Shown here piece by piece: positions 61,901 to 64,000 of a stretch of DNA of 64,000 nucleotides (the stretch's first letter is position 1; each line of letters opens with the position of its first letter). The notes beneath the pieces were generated by a model. It was not told the DNA's origin. It did not search any database and worked only from the letters and a program-made list of their open reading frames with translations. Made by a program: the position numbers and the translations under genes. Where the stretch lies: NCBI GenBank assembly GCA_965224275.1, contig CBDCYR010000009.1:186001-250000 (forward strand), read 5' to 3'. The stretch comes from CAUZWH01 sp965224275. Lineage in GTDB: Bacteria; Pseudomonadota; Alphaproteobacteria; SHVV01.

Positions 61901-62038
61901 GCGGTTACGATCGTGTTCGGGCTTCTGGTGGCGACGATGTTGGTCCTGCTTCTGGTCCCGGCTTTGTTTGCAATTCAACACGATGCCGCCGCCTTGGTTC
62001 GTCGGTGGCGCGGCCGTGAACCGCAAGCCGCAGCTTAG
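58919..62038 (+). CDS. RND-family efflux transporter permease
   Basis: A 1039-residue inner-membrane pump of the AcrB/MdtB type. It has the expected two six-helix halves and two large periplasmic loops. TM1 is NASNLLMVGMMVAGLFALGK; the proton-relay Asp pair is in MMLGIIVDDAIVVGEHSAAL; LLGLSGILVNDSIILVTTIE is the equivalent helix of the second half. The HAE-1/2 motif AWPGASAADVESNIVNALDR is present near the N-terminus. It works with the upstream adaptor and is probably repressed by the TetR protein. The 3' end overlaps the convergent trkH gene by 4 bp. The substrate is unknown. Confidence 0.95.
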   Translation: MASGGVIGLFVRHRNASNLLMVGMMVAGLFALGKLNTQFFPTIGIDFIRVAIAWPGASAADVESNIVNALDREVRHLDSVKRVISFAREGLASVLVEFETGASMNTAYANVEAAVSRITTFPDNSEEPQIQRVIRYDTISRIVISGDIGEAALKGLAKRVRDDLIARGIDQVGLFGARSDELWAEVHPRTLRQLDLSLGDIARRIRESSQDAPSGTLGGALEKQIRSLGLAKDARAVGAIEIRATERGEKVYLRDIARLSDNFAEDDPIGIRNGRRAIELHVQRATSADALEVAAIVAAYTSEIKSTLPPTVQLETFDVQASLIRDRINLLLRNGLSGLVLVLLVLFLFLHVRVALWVAIGVPTAFLATLAFMLASGQTINMLSLFALIMMLGIIVDDAIVVGEHSAALRSRGLSPADAAAGGAQRMLASVMAASLTTIAAFLPILMISDVIGQVVQAIPMVVVAVLVASLIECFLVLPGHMRASLPRDAAKNSRFRTWFDDNFERFRDGPFRRLVELAVAWRYTTVAAAIAMLILSLGIVVGGRIGFQFFPAPETDTIFANVVFAPGTPRPVTEAMLKELEAAMLRTEIKLGDGKGSLVASSFGRVGQSQGEQFRTVAGDHLGGVHAELIPSDQRDVRTPEFINAWRAEVRGLAGLERVSVFAKQVGPPGRELDIRLTGGSADALKKASLEVRDLLGQYPGVSDLEDDLPYGRNEVLMSVTPRGRALGFTTETVSRQVRDAFEGRIAKKFARGDEEVTVRVQYARDGVASDALRELYLRSPGGAEVPISEVVAFTEKSGFARIRREDAVRQIAVLGEIDEAVTSAQAVLSSLAENGLEQIATRYGLSYRFAGRAQEQAQTIADMKLGATIALTAIYIILAWVFASYVRPFIVMAIIPFGLVGAIIGHLVMGYDLTVLSIISLLGLSGILVNDSIILVTTIERRHAENEEFFSAVVNGTQDRLRAVLLTSLTTIGGLLPLLFETSLQARFMIPMAVTIVFGLLVATMLVLLLVPALFAIQHDAAALVRRWRGREPQAAA

Positions 62039-63492
62039 GTTCGCCAGAAACGGGGCGTGAACAACACCAAAACGGTGAGCAGTTCGAGACGACCCAGCAG
62101 CATGCCTGCGGCCAAAAGCCATTTTGCAGGATCGGGAAATGCGGCGTAGTTGCCAGCGGGCCCCGCGGTGGGGCCAAGCGCCGGGCCGACATTGGTAATC
62201 GCGGCCGCCGCACTCGACACGCTGGTGATGAAGTCGAGACCCAGCGCAGTCAGAGCCAAGGTCAAAACGACATAAGTCACGAGAAACAAGAAAAAGAACG
62301 ACATAACCGCGTTGCTGACGGTGCCGGGAATGGGGCGACGATTGTAGTGGGCTATGAACACGCCATGCGGGAGCAACAGTCGCTGCATCTGGGCGCTCGC
62401 GGTTGCAAACAACACCTGAAAATGAAACATCTTGATGCCGCAGGATGTGGATCCGGCGCAGCCACCAAGAAACATGAAGAAAAAGAACGCGACCAGCGCG
62501 AAGCCACCCCACAGCCCGTAGTCGGCTGTGGCAAATCCGGTGCCCGTAATGATCGAGACGGCATTGAAGGTCGCTGAGCGTAGCGCCGCCGCGAAGGCCC
62601 AATCGCTCGCCAGCCACTGCCAACCGATGAGAAGCACGGTTCCAGTGAGCAGAACACCGGCAAACGCACGCACTTGGCTGTCGCGCCACAACGCTCGCGG
62701 TCGACCGCGTACAACGTCGAGGTAAAGCGCGAACGGCAGGCTGCCGACGATCATGAACAAGATGATAACGACTTCAACCTCGGCGCTGGCGAAGTGTCCT
62801 ATCGAATCATCCGAGGTTGAGAAGCCACCGGTCGAGATGGTCGTGAGGGCGTGCGCGAACGCATCGAACGCCGTCATCCCGGTGATCCATAGTGCTAGGA
62901 AACAAATCACCGAAAGAAGCAGGTAGATCGCGCCAATGGCAGCCGCGATCTGAGTTACCCGCGGCAATACTTTCTCCGTCCGGTCGGAGAACTCGGTGTG
63001 AAAAAGCTGCATACCGCTCACTTGCAAGAACGGCAATATGGCGAGCGCAACAACAATGATGCCAACGCCGCCGAGCCATTCGAGAAGCCCTCGCCAAATC
63101 AAGATTCCAGCCGGAGCATCATCGAGACCGATGAGCACCGTTGCGCCGGTCGTCGTGATCCCGGACATCGCTTCGAAAAACGCATCTGTATAGCTAAGGC
63201 CAAGATCTGAAAACGCGAACGGCAGTGCCGCAAATGCCGCAACGATGACCCAACTCGTTGTGGTCAGCAGAAAGGCCTCGCGAATGGATAACTCGAGCGT
63301 GTCCTGATAATTCGCGAGGATCAGTCCAATGCCGATAAACAGCGTAACCGCGGCGGAGGTAAGGAAGATCACCCAGTCCTGGTCCCCAGCCGACGCTTCG
63401 GCAATCGTCGGGATCAGCATGGCAACCGCAAGCGCGGTTAGGAGCATGCCGGCTACAAACAGGATGGGGCGAAAATCGATCACGTTCGTCAT
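62035..63492 (-). CDS. trkH: TrkH-family potassium uptake protein
   Basis: A 485-residue membrane subunit of the Trk/Ktr potassium uptake system. The four pore-loop filters are visible: EAMSGITTTGATVLIG, TISTGGFSTSDDSIGH, SIITGTGFATADYGLWGG and AITNVGPALGPTAG. About ten membrane segments fit the 4 x M1-P-M2 fold, and GGCAGSTSCGIKMFHFQVLF is typical. A TrkA partner is not in the window. It converges with the RND pump gene, sharing 4 bp. Confidence 0.94.
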   Translation of the reverse strand: MTNVIDFRPILFVAGMLLTALAVAMLIPTIAEASAGDQDWVIFLTSAAVTLFIGIGLILANYQDTLELSIREAFLLTTTSWVIVAAFAALPFAFSDLGLSYTDAFFEAMSGITTTGATVLIGLDDAPAGILIWRGLLEWLGGVGIIVVALAILPFLQVSGMQLFHTEFSDRTEKVLPRVTQIAAAIGAIYLLLSVICFLALWITGMTAFDAFAHALTTISTGGFSTSDDSIGHFASAEVEVVIILFMIVGSLPFALYLDVVRGRPRALWRDSQVRAFAGVLLTGTVLLIGWQWLASDWAFAAALRSATFNAVSIITGTGFATADYGLWGGFALVAFFFFMFLGGCAGSTSCGIKMFHFQVLFATASAQMQRLLLPHGVFIAHYNRRPIPGTVSNAVMSFFFLFLVTYVVLTLALTALGLDFITSVSSAAAAITNVGPALGPTAGPAGNYAAFPDPAKWLLAAGMLLGRLELLTVLVLFTPRFWRT

Positions 63493-63581
63493 CGTACGCC
63501 ACGCCGCACGTCGCTGGCGGCATTACGGGTTCGTGGACGGTCGGCTTGTTTCGCTAACTTCGCAGGCCCCCGCGGCGCGTT

Positions 63582-63876
63582 CCTAGTGGATGGAATCCAA
63601 CATATGGTACCCATACGACGGCTTGCCGAGTTCGCCGGTTAGGCGCGCGAAGCGTGGCGATGCCCCATGGGACCGTTGGGCATCGGAAGCTTTGCGTAAC
63701 GCGGCCGGTGAGTTCGGCAAGCCGCCCTGTGGGTCGCCTATCCCTGTCCCCCGGTGCGTCGAAACCCCTCGACGATGCCCAACGGTCCCTTGGGGCATCG
63801 CCTGCGGGCTTCCTCCTGCCGAGCTACCGGGATACGCGATCGTATGGGTACCATATGTTGGATTCCATCCACTAGG
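63582..63876. repeat. 295-bp palindromic element with perfect 37-bp terminal inverted repeats
   Basis: The left end (63582-63618; CCTAGTGGATGGAATCCAAC, then ATATGGTACCCATACGA) is the exact reverse complement of the right end (63840-63876). Inside, a second inverted pair of 28 bp lies at 63658-63685 and 63773-63800 (CGATGCCCCA...GGGCATCG, one mismatch), and each copy can itself fold. GTT flanks both sides (63579-63581 and 63877-63879 region), a possible 3-bp target duplication. No transposase is inside. It fills most of the 397-bp gap between trkH and the folE fragment. Confidence 0.85.
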
Positions 63877-63889
63877 GTTGGGTTTTCTA

Positions 63890-64000
63890 CTAGTCTTGCA
63901 ACTGTCGAGAATGGGGGCCGATCATCGAGAGAAATTCGCGCCGTGTGGTTGGGTTGTTGCGGAAGTCCCCCAACATGCGGCTGGTGACCAGGGTGGTGCC
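63890..64000 (-). CDS. folE: GTP cyclohydrolase I, C-terminal end (cut by window end)
   Basis: The last 36 codons of a minus-strand gene: GTTLVTSRMLGDFRNNPTTR, then REFLSMIGPHSRQLQD and TAG at 63890-63892. The pattern TSRMLGxFRxxPxTRREFL is the alphaproteobacterial GTP cyclohydrolase I C-terminus, which includes part of the substrate-binding surface. The enzyme makes dihydroneopterin triphosphate for folate. The bulk of the gene lies to the right of the window, so the assignment rests on this short stretch. Confidence 0.65.
   Translation of the reverse strand, partial: GTTLVTSRMLGDFRNNPTTRREFLSMIGPHSRQLQD

Noticed and set aside
63583..63987. Short reading frames (71-77 codons) over the 295-bp palindromic element
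   Set aside because: They repeat the same peptide bits on both strands because of the inverted repeats; no start signals or family resemblance.

Overview
The window looks like a GC-rich alphaproteobacterial chromosome, most plausibly Rhodospirillales-like. The clues are the order argB-engB-yidC-yidD-rnpA-rpmH, a DUF2336 protein, a short (about 270 aa) flagellin with an alphaproteobacterial FliG, and many PAS/GGDEF/EAL, MASE1 and CHASE signalling proteins. The genus cannot be fixed from the sequence alone.

Layout. 1-3.6 kb: c-di-GMP proteins (a truncated EAL protein and a PAS-GAF-GGDEF cyclase) and a DUF2336 protein. 3.6-7.8 kb: housekeeping cluster on the minus strand (argB, engB, yidC, yidD, rnpA, and a 44-codon rpmH with a GTG start). 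8-18 kb: a TVP38/TMEM64 protein, a mercuric-reductase-like flavoprotein broken by a palindrome-rich insertion, an orphan histidine kinase, gamma-glutamyltransferase divergent from a P1/DmpA peptidase, lipoproteins, tRNA-Arg(ACG) and fliG.

18-45 kb is an insertion-sequence-riddled zone. A flagellin gene is split into three exact pieces by an IS256-family element (8-bp target duplication CCTTGGGT) and an IS110-family element. A LysR gene is split by an IS5-family element (TAA duplication). A MASE1-CHASE-PAS histidine kinase is split by a decayed IS5-type element (CTAG duplication) that itself carries an IS1380-family element. An unrecognised gene is split by an IS21 element (CTCGATA duplication) and a second IS256-family element. 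All four casualties can be rejoined in frame on paper, so this is recent decay of motility and sensing genes. Between the insertions sits an intact bufferin-type RiPP operon: a DUF2282 precursor, a DUF692 MNIO enzyme, a DUF2063 partner and DoxX. It is followed by an unusual DoxX-NDH-2 gene with a frameshift. Two REC-GGDEF-EAL proteins and an Rcp1-like response regulator accompany the broken kinase.

45-64 kb is again orderly: a Sel1 protein, a response regulator facing an Hpt protein, a lipoprotein-type truncated haemoglobin, a 4Fe-4S protein, a TPR/O-GlcNAc-transferase-like protein, MscS, an ABC-2 permease, argD-argF-hslO, a TetR-HlyD-RND efflux operon, TrkH, a 295-bp element with perfect 37-bp terminal inverted repeats, and the C-terminal end of a probable folE.

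The observations most worth following are: (i) an 11-nt match between the IS110 non-coding end and its insertion junction in flagellin, as expected of a bridge-RNA target guide; (ii) the bufferin operon with a flavoprotein addition, an intercistronic 14-bp hairpin and a LysR-type operator; (iii) the 295-bp palindromic element and a related minimal hairpin at 48.4 kb; (iv) the small structured insertion in the flavoprotein gene.
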